The notes under the pieces: model-generated | Told to the model about the DNA's origin: nothing | Seen by the model: the letters and a program-made list of their open reading frames with translations, nothing else | Database searches by the model: none | Shown here: positions 1-9,031 of the stretch, one piece after another | Numbering within the stretch: the first letter of the stretch is position 1 | Layout: each line of letters begins with the position of its first letter | NCBI GenBank assembly: GCA_041677345.1 | Contig: JBAYQE010000005.1 | Coordinates: 1 to 64,000, forward strand | Length of the DNA: 64,000 bases | Source of the DNA: JALOAT01 sp041677345 | GTDB lineage: Bacteria; Pseudomonadota; Gammaproteobacteria; Thiohalomonadales; Thiohalomonadaceae | Direction: 5' to 3' | Program-made: the position numbers and the translations under genes

Positions 1-200
1 CGCGGAGGACGCGGAGGCGCGGAGGACGCGGAGAATGGAAAGGGCCGGTGGCCTCCCGCTTGTGGTGATTGCACGAGCCCCGTCTGGTGTAACCGGCATG
101 AGGAGCGGCCTCGCGCGTGACGCTCAAACCGCAACGGCTGAATCCCCCCGCCTGCGGATTCGCATTCCTTCGCGTCCTCCGCGCCTCCGCGCCCTCCGCG
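1..200. repeat. inverted GC-rich repeat pair downstream of pdxA
   Basis: The first 34 bases consist of tandem GCGGAGG/ACGCGGAG units. The stretch at about 166-200 is close to their reverse complement (CTCCGCG units), so the two arms could pair around a roughly 130-nt spacer. No gene is visible in the spacer. It resembles the CCTCCGCG-type intergenic repeats common in high-GC gammaproteobacteria. The left arm begins at the window edge and may continue outside. The family assignment is inference. Confidence 0.5.
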
Positions 201-211
201 TTTCCCCTCTG

Positions 212-1207
212 TCACCCGTGATTGAGCTGTGCCAGTGCCACCGCGATGGCGTATTCCAGGCTGCCGATGTCGGCGCGGCCGGTGCCGGCGAGGTCGAGGG
301 CGGTGCCGTGGTCCACGGAGGTGCGCACGATGGGCAGGCCGAGGGTGACGTTCACGCCGTGGCCGAAGCCCTTGTGCTTGAGCACGGGCAGACCCTGGTC
401 GTGGTACATGGCGAGCACGGCGTCGGTATCTTCCAGCAGGCGCGGCACGAAGGCGGTGTCGGCGGGCAGCGGACCGATCAGGTCCATGCCTTCGCGACGC
501 AGACCTTCCAGCACGGGGGTGATGATCTCGATCTCCTCACAGCCCATGTGCCCGCCCTCGCCTGCGTGCGGATTGAGTCCGCACACGACGATGCGCGGTT
601 GCTCGATGCCGAAGCGCTCGACCAGGCTGCGGTGCAGGGTACGGATGATCTCGTCCAGCAGCACGGGGGTAATGGCATCGGCCACGTCGCGCAGGGGCAG
701 GTGGGTGGTGGCGAGCGCGACCCGCAGGCCCGGGGTGGCGAGCATCATCACCACGAACGGCGTACCGGTGCGTTCGGCGAGGAATTCGGTGTGGCCCGTG
801 AAGGGTACGCCCGCCTCGTTGATCACGCCCTTGTGCACCGGGCCGGTGACCATGGCCGCGAATTCCCCTTCCATGCAGCCGTCCACCGCGCGGGCAAGGC
901 AATCGAGCACGTAGGTGGCGTTGCGGGTGTCGAGTCGCCCTGCCCGCGCGGGCGCCGCCAGTTTCATGGGCAGCACGGTCAGCTCGCCGGCGCGGGTGGG
1001 CGCGGGCTTGCGCTCCGGGTCATAGCTGCGCAGCGACAGCGGCAGGTCCAGTTGCCGCGCTCGCGCCAGGAGCATGTCGGGGTCGGCCACCGCCACCAGC
1101 TCCAGGTCGCGCGGGCGCTGTGCGGCCTGTACGCAGAGGTCGGGACCGATCCCGGCCGGTTCGCCGGGGGTGAGTGCGAGGCGGAGGAGCGGATTTTGGT
1201 GTTTCAA
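212..1207 (-). CDS. pdxA: 4-hydroxythreonine-4-phosphate dehydrogenase PdxA
   Basis: This 331-residue protein has the usual PdxA length. The enzyme oxidises 4-phosphohydroxy-L-threonine with NAD in pyridoxal 5'-phosphate synthesis, and its product condenses with deoxyxylulose phosphate through PdxJ. Family landmarks are the early LTPGEPAGIGPDL segment, the TGPVHKGVIN and GHTEFLAERT stretch, NPHAGEGGHMG, and the MYHDQGLPVLKHKGFG and TSVDHGTALDLAG segments. These supply the metal-binding histidines. It lies 42 bases downstream of surA on the same strand, in the classical lptD-surA-pdxA order. The next gene in that order, ksgA, is not visible before the window edge; a GC-rich inverted repeat follows instead. 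Confidence 0.96.
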   Translation of the reverse strand: MKHQNPLLRLALTPGEPAGIGPDLCVQAAQRPRDLELVAVADPDMLLARARQLDLPLSLRSYDPERKPAPTRAGELTVLPMKLAAPARAGRLDTRNATYVLDCLARAVDGCMEGEFAAMVTGPVHKGVINEAGVPFTGHTEFLAERTGTPFVVMMLATPGLRVALATTHLPLRDVADAITPVLLDEIIRTLHRSLVERFGIEQPRIVVCGLNPHAGEGGHMGCEEIEIITPVLEGLRREGMDLIGPLPADTAFVPRLLEDTDAVLAMYHDQGLPVLKHKGFGHGVNVTLGLPIVRTSVDHGTALDLAGTGRADIGSLEYAIAVALAQLNHG

Positions 1208-1249
1208 CTCGGATACCTGCTGTAACCACCGTCGTGATGGGATGGGGGA

Positions 1250-2538
1250 TCAGCCTTCCAGGCGGTATTCCACATAGGCCTCGTCGCGGATCTGGCGCAG
1301 CCAGGCCTCGGTTTCCTCTTCCTGCTTGCGTTGGCGCAGGGCCTCCATGGCGCGCATGCGGCGGAATTCCTCGGTGTTGTCGTGATCACGCCGCGCCAGC
1401 GGCTGCACGATGTGCCAGCCGAACTGGGTGCGGAACGGTGCACTCACCTGTCCCAAGGGCGTCTTGTACATCATTTCCTCGAACTCGGGCACCATCTGGC
1501 CCGGTCCCGCCCAGCCCAGGTCGCCGCCGTTGGCGCCCGAACCCTTGTCATCGGAATGGACGCGTGCCAGCTGCGCGAAGTCGTCGCCACCGAGGATGCG
1601 TTCGCGCAGGCGTTCCAGACGTGCGCGGGCATCGGCATCCGAGGTGATCTCGTCGGGGCGGATGAGAATGTGGCGTGCGTGCACCTGTTTCACCACGTGC
1701 TTCTCCTCGCCGCCGCGTACGTCCACCAGTTTGATGATGTGGAAGCCGCTGGGGCTGCGGATGAGCTCGCTCACCTCGCCCTTCTCCATACCGAGCACCG
1801 CCTCGACGAACAGGCTCGGCAGCTGGCCACCTCTGCGCCAGCCCAGATCGCCGCCCTCCAGCGCCTGCTGGCCGTCGGAATGGGCGATGGCCAGCTGGCG
1901 GAAATCGCCCCCAGTTTCAGCTGGGCAAGCACCTGCTCGGCCTCGCTGCGGGCACGCTGGATCTGCTCGGGACCCGCGGCCTCCGGCACGGCGATGAGGA
2001 TGTGCGCGAGCTGGAACTCGTTCTGCAGTTGTGCCCTGGCGGCGCTGGAAGCGAGGTAGTCGTCCACCTCCTGCGGCGTCACGTTGATACGGCTGTTCAC
2101 ATGCCGGGCGCGCAGGCGTGAGATCAGGATCTCCCTGCGGATGTCTTCCCGGAAGTCAGCGTAATCCACACCATCGCGGGCGAGCACCTGGCGGAACTGC
2201 TCGGGCGTGAGGCGGTTTTCGGCGGCAATGTTGCCCACCACCTGGTTCACGGCCTCGTCTTCCACGCGCATACCGCTCTCGGCGGCGAGTTGCAGCTGGA
2301 TGCGTTCCAGGACGAGGCGTTCCAGTACCTGGCGAGTGAGCACCTCTTTGGGGGGCGCGGAGGTGTTGGCCTTGCCGATCTGCTGCAGCACGATGCGCGT
2401 GCGCTCCTCCAGCTCCTGCGCGGTGACCACGTCGTCGTTCACGACGGCCACCACACGATTGAGCTCGATGACTTCGGCCGGTGCCGTGCTCGCGCAGACG
2501 AGCAGGGCGGCGGTGGCTATGAGGCGGCGATATTTCAT
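1250..2538 (-). pseudogene. surA: periplasmic chaperone/peptidyl-prolyl isomerase SurA, frameshifted
   Basis: SurA escorts outer-membrane proteins, including LptD, through the periplasm. The N-terminal part (2538 to about 1913) has a signal peptide cut after about residue 21 (VCASTAPA), the SurA N-domain, and the start of parvulin domain 1 (FQLAHILIAVPEA). The frame then breaks at a run of five C at 1908-1912 (five G on the coding strand). In the other frame the protein continues as DFRQLAIAHSDGQQALEGGDLGW and runs through parvulin domain 2 (ARHILIRPDE) to a stop at 1250. One more G in the run would restore a normal SurA of about 430 residues. Its start overlaps the lptD stop by four bases. 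SurA is important for envelope integrity, so a homopolymer sequencing error is as likely as a true mutation. Confidence 0.85.
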
Positions 2539-4727
2539 CGGTATCCCACGAGTCCTTCTTCGATCACGCTCTCCAGCGGCTGGCCGAGGCTGGCCAGGCC
2601 TTTGAGTTCAAAGGTGAAATGCACGCTGCGGTCGGATTCGAGATCGCCTCCGGCGGTGACCACCGGGCGATCACGGGCAACCAGACGCACGGTCCAACAG
2701 CAGCTTTCGTATTCGATCCCAACCACGCTTTCCAGGGTGCGTTCTTCCACCAGGTCATAGTACCAGCGCCCCAGCGCATGCCAGTTGCGCGTAATGGGCC
2801 AGACCACCAGCAGGTCGCGGTTCATGACGCGGCCGTTCTCACGCACGCGGTAGGCCGCGTCCACCACGTGCAGCTGATCCGGACTGTAACGCAGGCGCGC
2901 CGCGGTTTCCTGGGCATCGTCCAATTCCGGGTCCCAGCGCGTGGTGGCCGAGATCTCGAGGAAGGGAATGGGCGAGGCGGCCAGTTCGCCGGCGATGTCG
3001 GAATAGCCGCGGTCGATGGCCGTCTCCCCGGGCAGGGTGACGCGCGGGTCTTCGAAGAACCAGGTCTGGGCGATGCCGGCACGCGCCAGCTCGCGGCCCG
3101 TGGTCTGGCTCAGGAAGCGGGAGCTGACCGCGGCCGTGACCTGGTTGGCGTCGCCCACGCGGTCGGGACCGGTATAGCGGTTCTCGCGGAACAGCTGGGC
3201 GAAGGAGAAGGTCATGGGGGTGGTGTCGAACACCGGCAGGTCGTCCTGCCGCGCGAAGGGCACGTGCAGGTAGTACATGCGCGGTTCCAGGGTCTGCACC
3301 AGCGGGTGATCGAACAGGGCCAGCTCGCGCTCGAAGAAAAGGCCGCTATCGAGGCTGGTGAGCGGGAGCGTGCGTGAGCGTTCGCTGTCGCCGTCCGCGT
3401 TTTCGAGCAGGTATTGGGTGTGGCGTAGTGACACGCGCGGTGTGAGAAACCACCAGTCGCCTTCCATGGGTGCGCTGAGCGCCGGATAGACATCAAAGCG
3501 CCCGCCGGTGGGGTCGCTGGTGTCGTGCATGAATTGGGCGTACTCGGTGCGGAAGTCGTAGCGCAGCAGGGTACTCAGCGTGCCCGCACCGCGGGCGACC
3601 AGTTGCGGACGCAACTGGTACGGCTCATCACCCGTCACCAGGGGCTGGAAGTCCTGGATGCGGCCCAGAAAACGCCAGGACGGCGCACCATAGGCGAGGT
3701 CGAGGCGGCGCTCCAGGTGGGTGGCGCTGGTGCTGGCCAGGGTATTGTCGATGTCGTCCAGGTACTGATCGTCGGACACCTCGCGGTAGTCCAACGCCAG
3801 ATTCCAGCGCGGTGCCAGTCGTTGATGATGGCGCACCGTGACCTGGCTGCGATCCCCGCCGAAAGCGTCGTCGTCCGGCAGGTAGTCCAGGGTAATGGTA
3901 CTGGCGCTGTCGGACGTGAGATGACGGTACTCAGTCATCAGCATGGCGCCACGTTCGGTGATGATGCGCGGCGTGATGGTCGCATCACGATTGGGCGCGA
4001 TATTCCAGTACCAAGGGGCGCTCAGGTCCAGGCCATTGCGTTCCGAGGTGGCGTAGCTGGGGGCGAGCAGGCCCGACTTGCGTCCCTCCAGCGGGAAATT
4101 CAGATAGGGCAGGTAGAGGGCCGGCACGCCGCCCAGGCGCAGGGTGACGTCGTAGGCCTCACCTGTGTTGGTGGCGCGGTCGAGCTCGATGAGGCGCGCA
4201 TGCATGGCCCAGTCGTCTTGACCCGGCGGACAGGTGGTGTAGGTGGCGTCGCGCAGGGACGATTGCCCCGCCCCTTCGAAGCTCAGGCGCCGGGCCTTGC
4301 CGTAGGCGTGTGCCTCGGGCACGAAGTAGCGCGCCTCTTCCAGCTCACCGGCGTCGTTCGCCAAATCGAGTCGGGCGCGAGCACCCTCCAGGCGAATGCC
4401 TTCGGTATGGACACGCACTTCGCCGCGCGCATTCACCACGTCGGTGGCGACTTCGTATTCGACCTGTTCGGCCGAGATGCGCTTGCCGTCCCGTTCGGCG
4501 ATGACATTGCCTCTGAACACGCTCACCTCGTGCCCGCGCTCACCCTCCACCTCGGCCTGGTCGGCGGTAATCCGGGTGCTGCCCGTCGGCGGCGACAAGG
4601 GCGGGGTGTCCGGTGGAGGCGGGCACAGGCGCCAGGGATCGAGTGCCTCCTGGGCGTGGCCCTGCCCGGCCCAGGCGAGCGCGAGGAGGGGCAGGAGCCT
4701 GGCTTTGGAAAGAAAACGGGGTGGCAC
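2535..4727 (-). CDS. lptD: LPS-assembly outer membrane protein LptD
   Basis: LptD is the outer-membrane barrel that, with LptE, inserts lipopolysaccharide into the outer leaflet. The 730-residue product has a signal peptide ending GQGHA at about residue 25. An OstA/LptA-like periplasmic domain follows (TRITADQAEVEGERGHEVSV, residues 51-70), then a long beta-rich barrel. The cysteines used for the inter-domain disulfides are present: C35, C166 and the adjacent pair C676-C677 near the C terminus. Length and cysteine pattern fit a functional protein. surA follows with a four-base overlap and then pdxA, so the genes are probably co-transcribed. The upstream region is shared with a divergent barrel gene. 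Confidence 0.96.
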   Translation of the reverse strand: MPPRFLSKARLLPLLALAWAGQGHAQEALDPWRLCPPPPDTPPLSPPTGSTRITADQAEVEGERGHEVSVFRGNVIAERDGKRISAEQVEYEVATDVVNARGEVRVHTEGIRLEGARARLDLANDAGELEEARYFVPEAHAYGKARRLSFEGAGQSSLRDATYTTCPPGQDDWAMHARLIELDRATNTGEAYDVTLRLGGVPALYLPYLNFPLEGRKSGLLAPSYATSERNGLDLSAPWYWNIAPNRDATITPRIITERGAMLMTEYRHLTSDSASTITLDYLPDDDAFGGDRSQVTVRHHQRLAPRWNLALDYREVSDDQYLDDIDNTLASTSATHLERRLDLAYGAPSWRFLGRIQDFQPLVTGDEPYQLRPQLVARGAGTLSTLLRYDFRTEYAQFMHDTSDPTGGRFDVYPALSAPMEGDWWFLTPRVSLRHTQYLLENADGDSERSRTLPLTSLDSGLFFERELALFDHPLVQTLEPRMYYLHVPFARQDDLPVFDTTPMTFSFAQLFRENRYTGPDRVGDANQVTAAVSSRFLSQTTGRELARAGIAQTWFFEDPRVTLPGETAIDRGYSDIAGELAASPIPFLEISATTRWDPELDDAQETAARLRYSPDQLHVVDAAYRVRENGRVMNRDLLVVWPITRNWHALGRWYYDLVEERTLESVVGIEYESCCWTVRLVARDRPVVTAGGDLESDRSVHFTFELKGLASLGQPLESVIEEGLVGYR

Positions 4728-4872
4728 GGGCGCGGACGCGGAGGTTCGTTTGGAAACGCGCTAACATCGCACAGATCACCGTCGGCATCAAACCGGGACG
4801 CAGGTCATGAATTCGGTGCACCGACCGGGAGTAGACTCCTCCACGTTCCTTTGAAAAAGGCATAACAAGAAC

Positions 4873-5577
4873 ATGCGCAAGACCCTTTTCCTGGCACTCA
4901 CCCTCGCGGCGCCCGCGGTGAACGCGGCCGACATCGACAACCTCGGTGCGTTGAACCAGCGCGAATTCCGCCACTTCTCCGAGGACCTCGGTGCTGCCCT
5001 CAGCTACAAGGCCCTGGCACCTGCAGAGCCCCTGGGCGTGACCGGCTTCGATATCGGCGTGGAAGTGACCAGCACGCGGCTCGGGCACTCGGACCTGTTC
5101 GAACGGGTCAGCGACGAGGACCTCGATAGCGTGGTGATCCCCAAGGTGTATGCACACAAGGGCCTGCCTTTCGGCATCGACGTGGGGCTGATGTACGCCA
5201 CCGTCCCCGATTCGAACGTCGACCTCGTGGGCGCCGAACTGCGCTACGCCCTCGTCGAGGGAGGGGTAGCCATGCCCGCAGTGGCCGTGCGCGGCACCTG
5301 GTCACGCATGGACGGCGTGGACCAGCTGGATCTGGAGACCCGCGGCCTGGAACTGACCGTCTCCAAGGGTTTCGCCATGCTCACTCCCTATGCCGGCGTC
5401 GGACAGGTGTGGGTGGACAGTGACCCGAATGTGACATTACTCAATGACGAAAGCTTTACCCTGAGCAAGTATTACGCGGGCGCCAACCTGGCGCTCGGCC
5501 TGCTCAGCATCGGCCTCGAGGCCGAGCAGATGGGCGATGCCCGAAGCCTCGGCGGCAAGTTCGCCTTGCGCTGGTAA
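4873..5577 (+). CDS. predicted outer-membrane beta-barrel protein, unknown function
   Basis: This 234-residue protein has a signal peptide (MRKTLFLALTLAAPAVNA, cut before ADID). Alternating hydrophobic/polar strands follow, such as TGFDIGVEVTSTRLG, LPFGIDVGLMYATVP, ALVEGGVAMPAVAVRGTWSR and LTPYAGVGQVWVDSDP. It ends in KFALRW, and a C-terminal aromatic residue after beta strands is typical of outer-membrane barrels. No enzymatic motif is seen. It is divergent from lptD with a 145-base gap, and a co-function in the envelope is only suggested by position. I do not recognise a named family. Confidence 0.75.
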   Translation: MRKTLFLALTLAAPAVNAADIDNLGALNQREFRHFSEDLGAALSYKALAPAEPLGVTGFDIGVEVTSTRLGHSDLFERVSDEDLDSVVIPKVYAHKGLPFGIDVGLMYATVPDSNVDLVGAELRYALVEGGVAMPAVAVRGTWSRMDGVDQLDLETRGLELTVSKGFAMLTPYAGVGQVWVDSDPNVTLLNDESFTLSKYYAGANLALGLLSIGLEAEQMGDARSLGGKFALRW

Positions 5578-5717
5578 TGAATTCCCTATGGGCGCATGGA
5601 GGGGCCACCCCGCCCGAGCGGCGGCGTCGTGGAGGCGCCGCCGCCGCAGGCACCCTCCCGGAAACCGACCTGCGGGCATCCCCTTGTCCGCCCAAGCCAC
5701 GGCTTGCGCTGTGTGCC

Positions 5718-6473
5718 CTACAGCGGGCGTAGCAGCGCCCAAAGGATCCCGAACAGAATGGGTTGGTGCACGAGGTAGATGAGCAGGCCGTGGCGCCCGG
5801 CGAACGCGAGGGTCCGTGCCAACCGGCCGGTGCGCTGCCCGGCGGCCCAGGCGGGTAGCGCACTGCGGCCATAGACCACCCGCCCCAGCCACAGGCCGAT
5901 CAGTACCACACCGAACCAGGGCAACAGGGGCACGTAGTCCTCGGTGAGGGGCTTGCGGGTCACCAGGCCGATCCAGTTGAGGCCGGGCTGATCGAAGAAG
6001 GGGTGGGCCGCCCAGACTCCGAGCACCACCAGCGCCACACCCAACACCAGGTTCGACCAGTACAGACGTCGGAAGGGCAGCGCCAGTGCGCTCGCCAGCG
6101 CAATGAAGTGCAACACACCGAAGAAGATCCAGCTGCGCGGAAATACCAGCCAGGTCGCTATGCTCACGGCGCCTGCACCCGCGGCGATGAAGCCCACCCG
6201 CCGCCAGAAGCGCGGCCAGCGCACACCACGGCAGGTGGCAAGATACAGGCTCGCCCCCATGGTGAGCAGGAACAGGGTGACGATGAACATGCGCGCACCC
6301 ACCCAGAACGGGTCATGGTAGATATCCACGCGCAACACGCCGAAGTACACCAGGTCGAAGCCGATGTGAAAGGCAATCATGAGTGCGATGGCCGTGCCGC
6401 GCAGCACGTCCACGGCCTGGAAACGGCCCGCGCCGGGCAAGTCCGCGCGCAGGGTGGGGATCGCGTGTGCCAT
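5718..6473 (-). CDS. DUF1624-type multi-pass membrane protein (acyltransferase-like)
   Basis: This 251-residue integral membrane protein starts at the ATG at 6473; an in-frame upstream extension to 6686 is low complexity and unlike the family. After a short cytosolic lead comes RFQAVDVLRGTAIALMIAFHIGFDLVYFG, which has the VDxLRGxAI..M..HxxFD pattern of the DUF1624/HGSNAT-like family. About seven hydrophobic segments follow. The protein ends with GRHGLLIYLVHQPILFGILWALLRPL, the usual closing YLVHQP segment. Relatives are related to heparan-alpha-glucosaminide N-acetyltransferase, but the bacterial substrate is unknown. It is convergent with the upstream barrel gene and divergent from the kinase gene at 6616. 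Confidence 0.85.
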   Translation of the reverse strand: MAHAIPTLRADLPGAGRFQAVDVLRGTAIALMIAFHIGFDLVYFGVLRVDIYHDPFWVGARMFIVTLFLLTMGASLYLATCRGVRWPRFWRRVGFIAAGAGAVSIATWLVFPRSWIFFGVLHFIALASALALPFRRLYWSNLVLGVALVVLGVWAAHPFFDQPGLNWIGLVTRKPLTEDYVPLLPWFGVVLIGLWLGRVVYGRSALPAWAAGQRTGRLARTLAFAGRHGLLIYLVHQPILFGILWALLRPL

Positions 6474-6615
6474 GGCGCCGGATTGTAACGTGTGGCAGAC
6501 CGTACCATGGTCACGTTTTCGGCAATACGGGCGCCACAGGGGCTGGACGCGTGCACATATGCGGGACCATGGCCTCGCGTATAATCGCACCCGTCCTGAA
6601 TGTGAGAGTCTTCCC

Positions 6616-7602
6616 TTGCCCGCACGCATCGAACGAATTTCCCACTGGCTGCGCCACGACCTCGGGTTTCCCAACTTCGAACTCACGCCGGCCTCGTCCG
6701 ATGCCAGTTTCCGTCGCTATTTCCGCATCAGCTTCGACGAAGGCACGCGTATCGTCATGGACGCGCCACCGGAAAAGGAAGACATCGGGCCATTCATCAA
6801 GGTTGCGCGCCTCATGGAAGGCCTGGGCCTGCACGTTCCGCACATCCTGGAGGAGAATCACGACGAGGGTTTCCTGCTGCTTAGTGATCTGGGTACGGAG
6901 CAATACCTGGCACATCTGAATGAGGAAAGCGTCGGCCATCTGTACGGCGATGCCCTCGACGCCCTCGCCGACCTGCAGACCCGCGGCCCGCGTGACGACG
7001 AATTGCCGTCCTACGATCGCACGCTCCTGCTGCGGGAGATGGAGTTGTTCCGTGAATGGTTCCTGGGCCGCCACCTGCAACTGCCGCTCAGTCAGGAGGA
7101 TCACCAGTTGCTGAATGCCGGCTTCGACCTGCTCGCCGACTCCGCCCTGGAGCAGCCGCGCGTCACCGTGCACCGCGACTATCATTCGCGCAACCTGGTG
7201 GTGAGCGATCCCAATCCCGGCATCCTCGACTTCCAGGATGCCGTCATCGGCCCACTCACCTATGACCTCGTCTCACTGCTCAAGGACTGCTACATCGCCT
7301 GGCCGCGTCAATGGGTGGAGCAATGGGCGTTGGGTTTCCACGACATCGTGCTGGAGGCCGGTCTCACCGACATGCGCGAGCAGGGTGAATTCCTGCGTTG
7401 GTTCGATTTGATGGGTGCGCAACGGCATCTGAAGGCCATCGGTATCTTCGCGCGGCTCAACATCCGCGACGGCAAGCCCGGCTATGTGAACGACATCCCT
7501 CGTACCCTCAATTACCTGCGCGATGTGGCCAGCCGCTACCGTGACCTGCGCCCGCTCAGCGAGTTCATCGAAAACCGGGTGGTGCCGCGGGTGTCGTTCT
7601 AG
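6616..7602 (+). CDS. amgK: AmgK-like N-acetylmuramate/N-acetylglucosamine kinase (APH-fold phosphotransferase)
   Basis: This 328-residue kinase-fold protein carries the Brenner-type catalytic motif HRDYHSRNLVV (HxDxxxxN) followed by GILDFQDAVIGPLTYDLVSLLKD, where the DFQ metal-binding aspartate lies. Family members phosphorylate the anomeric position of MurNAc/GlcNAc during cell-wall recycling, with MurU as next enzyme. I chose the TTG start at 6616: GAGAG at 6604-6608 is well placed as ribosome-binding site, and a TATAAT hexamer at 6580-6585 lies just upstream. The in-frame ATG at 6559 would sit before that hexamer. No murU nucleotidyltransferase follows; nnrS does. The family is certain, the substrate is inferred. 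Confidence 0.82.
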   Translation: MPARIERISHWLRHDLGFPNFELTPASSDASFRRYFRISFDEGTRIVMDAPPEKEDIGPFIKVARLMEGLGLHVPHILEENHDEGFLLLSDLGTEQYLAHLNEESVGHLYGDALDALADLQTRGPRDDELPSYDRTLLLREMELFREWFLGRHLQLPLSQEDHQLLNAGFDLLADSALEQPRVTVHRDYHSRNLVVSDPNPGILDFQDAVIGPLTYDLVSLLKDCYIAWPRQWVEQWALGFHDIVLEAGLTDMREQGEFLRWFDLMGAQRHLKAIGIFARLNIRDGKPGYVNDIPRTLNYLRDVASRYRDLRPLSEFIENRVVPRVSF

Positions 7603-7694
7603 CGCCTGGCGGGCGCGATGGTTTGGCGAGGCAGTGGCGGTCACGCCTTTCGCAGCCGCGCCCTTCGGGCATGAAGCCGCTCCCGCCGGCGTGC

Positions 7695-7708
7695 TTGATA
7701 TCCATCAA
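7695..7708 (+). promoter_or_regulatory. FNR/DNR/NNR-type operator upstream of nnrS
   Basis: TTGATATCCATCAA matches the FNR-family consensus TTGAT-N4-ATCAA at all ten specified bases. A -10-like TAGACT at 7732-7737 would place the transcription start near 7744, so the box would be centred near -42, the class II activation position. nnrS begins at 7766. The regulator (FNR, DNR or NnrR) cannot be told from the site alone. Confidence 0.85.
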
Positions 7709-7765
7709 GGCTGTTGCATCATGCAACCGCCTAGACTCCAGGCACCCCAACGACTACGCGCCACC

Positions 7766-8998
7766 ATGAACACCCTCTCGCCCTGGAAGGTCTTCACCGC
7801 CGCACCCCATCGCGTCATGTTCTTCGCCGGGGTGGTGCAACTCATACTCGTCATGTGCTGGTGGGGTGTGGAACTCATCGCCCGCTACACCGGTCTTGTC
7901 GCACCACTGCAGACTGCCATCCCCGCCACCTACGCCCACGCCTGGTTCATGTTGTTCGGCGTGTACACCTTTCTCATGTTCGGCTTCCTCATGACCACCT
8001 ATCCCCGTTGGATGAACGGCCCGCTGGTGCCCGAGCGCACCTACATCCGCGCCTTCGCCGTGATGGTCATCGGTACGCTGCTGTTCTATGTGGGACTGGT
8101 TGCGGGAGCCACGGCGGTAATCGTGGGCGTGGTCGTGCATGCCTTCGGTTTTGCCTTGGGCATCGGCGGGCTCTATCAGGTTTATCGTGCCGTCGGTCCC
8201 AGGCGCGATCGGCGCTACGAGACCCAACTGAACCTTGCCCTCATGCTCGGTGTGGTTTCCGAACTTGCGTTTGCCGCCTGGATCGCCACGGACAGCTCAC
8301 TGCTGCTGCACGCCGCACTGCGCGGTGGTGTGTGGCTGTTCCTGGTCCCGGTGCTGGTACTCGTCGGTCACCGCATGATCCCGTTCTTCTCCAGTGCGGT
8401 GATTCCAAACTACACCCTGGTCCAACCGGGCTGGACTTTTCCCGTGCTATGGACGGCCGTGGCGCTGCACTTCCTGCTCGAGACCCTCGGTGCCATACAG
8501 TGGCTTTTCCTCGCCGACGCACCCCTGTTGTTCCTCACCGTACACCACAGCCTGCACTGGGGATTCCGGCGCAGCCTGCAGGTGCGTCTGCTGGCGGCCT
8601 TGCACATCGCCTTCGCGGGTCTTTCTCTGGGGCTCGCACTCTATCTTGTCCAAAGCCTTGCCTTGTTGCTCACCGGGGACCTCATTCTCGGCCGTGCACC
8701 TCTGCACACGGTGGCCATTGGATTCATCGCCGCCATGGTGGTCGGCATGATCACGCGCGTCAGCCGCGGTCATTCCGGTCGCCCGCTGCTCATGGACAGG
8801 CTGGATTGGACCGCCTTCCTGTTCATGCTCGCCGCGGCCGGGCTGCGCATCGCGGGCGACGTGGAAGCCATGGCAACCCACAGTCCGGTATCGCCCAACC
8901 TCCTTGCCGGCATCGCCTGGCTAGTAGCCATCCTGCCCTGGGGGGCGCGCTACCTGCTCATTTACCTCCGGCCCCGCCTCGACGGCAAACCCGGATAG
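7766..8998 (+). CDS. nnrS: NnrS family heme/copper membrane protein
   Basis: This 410-residue polytopic inner-membrane protein has about twelve hydrophobic segments. NnrS opening features are visible: SPWKVFTAAPHRVMFFAGVVQL, then YAHAWFMLFGVYTFLMFGFLMTTYPRWM. A histidine-containing GHRMIPFFSSA segment and AIGFIAAMVVGMITRVSRGHSGRPL near the C terminus also fit. NnrS proteins are induced by nitric oxide and protect cells from nitrosative damage, probably by limiting toxic iron-dinitrosyl complexes. The ATG at 7766 gives a natural N terminus; an upstream in-frame extension covers the operator and is not coding. Regulation by an FNR/DNR-type activator is indicated by the palindrome at 7695-7708. 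It is convergent with the GGDEF-EAL gene, and no denitrification reductase is in the window. Confidence 0.93.
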   Translation: MNTLSPWKVFTAAPHRVMFFAGVVQLILVMCWWGVELIARYTGLVAPLQTAIPATYAHAWFMLFGVYTFLMFGFLMTTYPRWMNGPLVPERTYIRAFAVMVIGTLLFYVGLVAGATAVIVGVVVHAFGFALGIGGLYQVYRAVGPRRDRRYETQLNLALMLGVVSELAFAAWIATDSSLLLHAALRGGVWLFLVPVLVLVGHRMIPFFSSAVIPNYTLVQPGWTFPVLWTAVALHFLLETLGAIQWLFLADAPLLFLTVHHSLHWGFRRSLQVRLLAALHIAFAGLSLGLALYLVQSLALLLTGDLILGRAPLHTVAIGFIAAMVVGMITRVSRGHSGRPLLMDRLDWTAFLFMLAAAGLRIAGDVEAMATHSPVSPNLLAGIAWLVAILPWGARYLLIYLRPRLDGKPG

Positions 8999-9031
8999 CA
9001 CGCAAGCAGCGAGCGTGGGCGACGGTCGCCA

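Noticed and set aside
35..1225. Long plus-strand frame antisense to pdxA
   Set aside because: Its His/Gly/Ala-rich composition is typical of an antisense shadow of a high-GC gene, and pdxA on the other strand is unmistakable.
7523..7765. N-terminal extension of nnrS
   Set aside because: It would overlap the end of the kinase gene and cover the FNR-type operator. The family start is at 7766.
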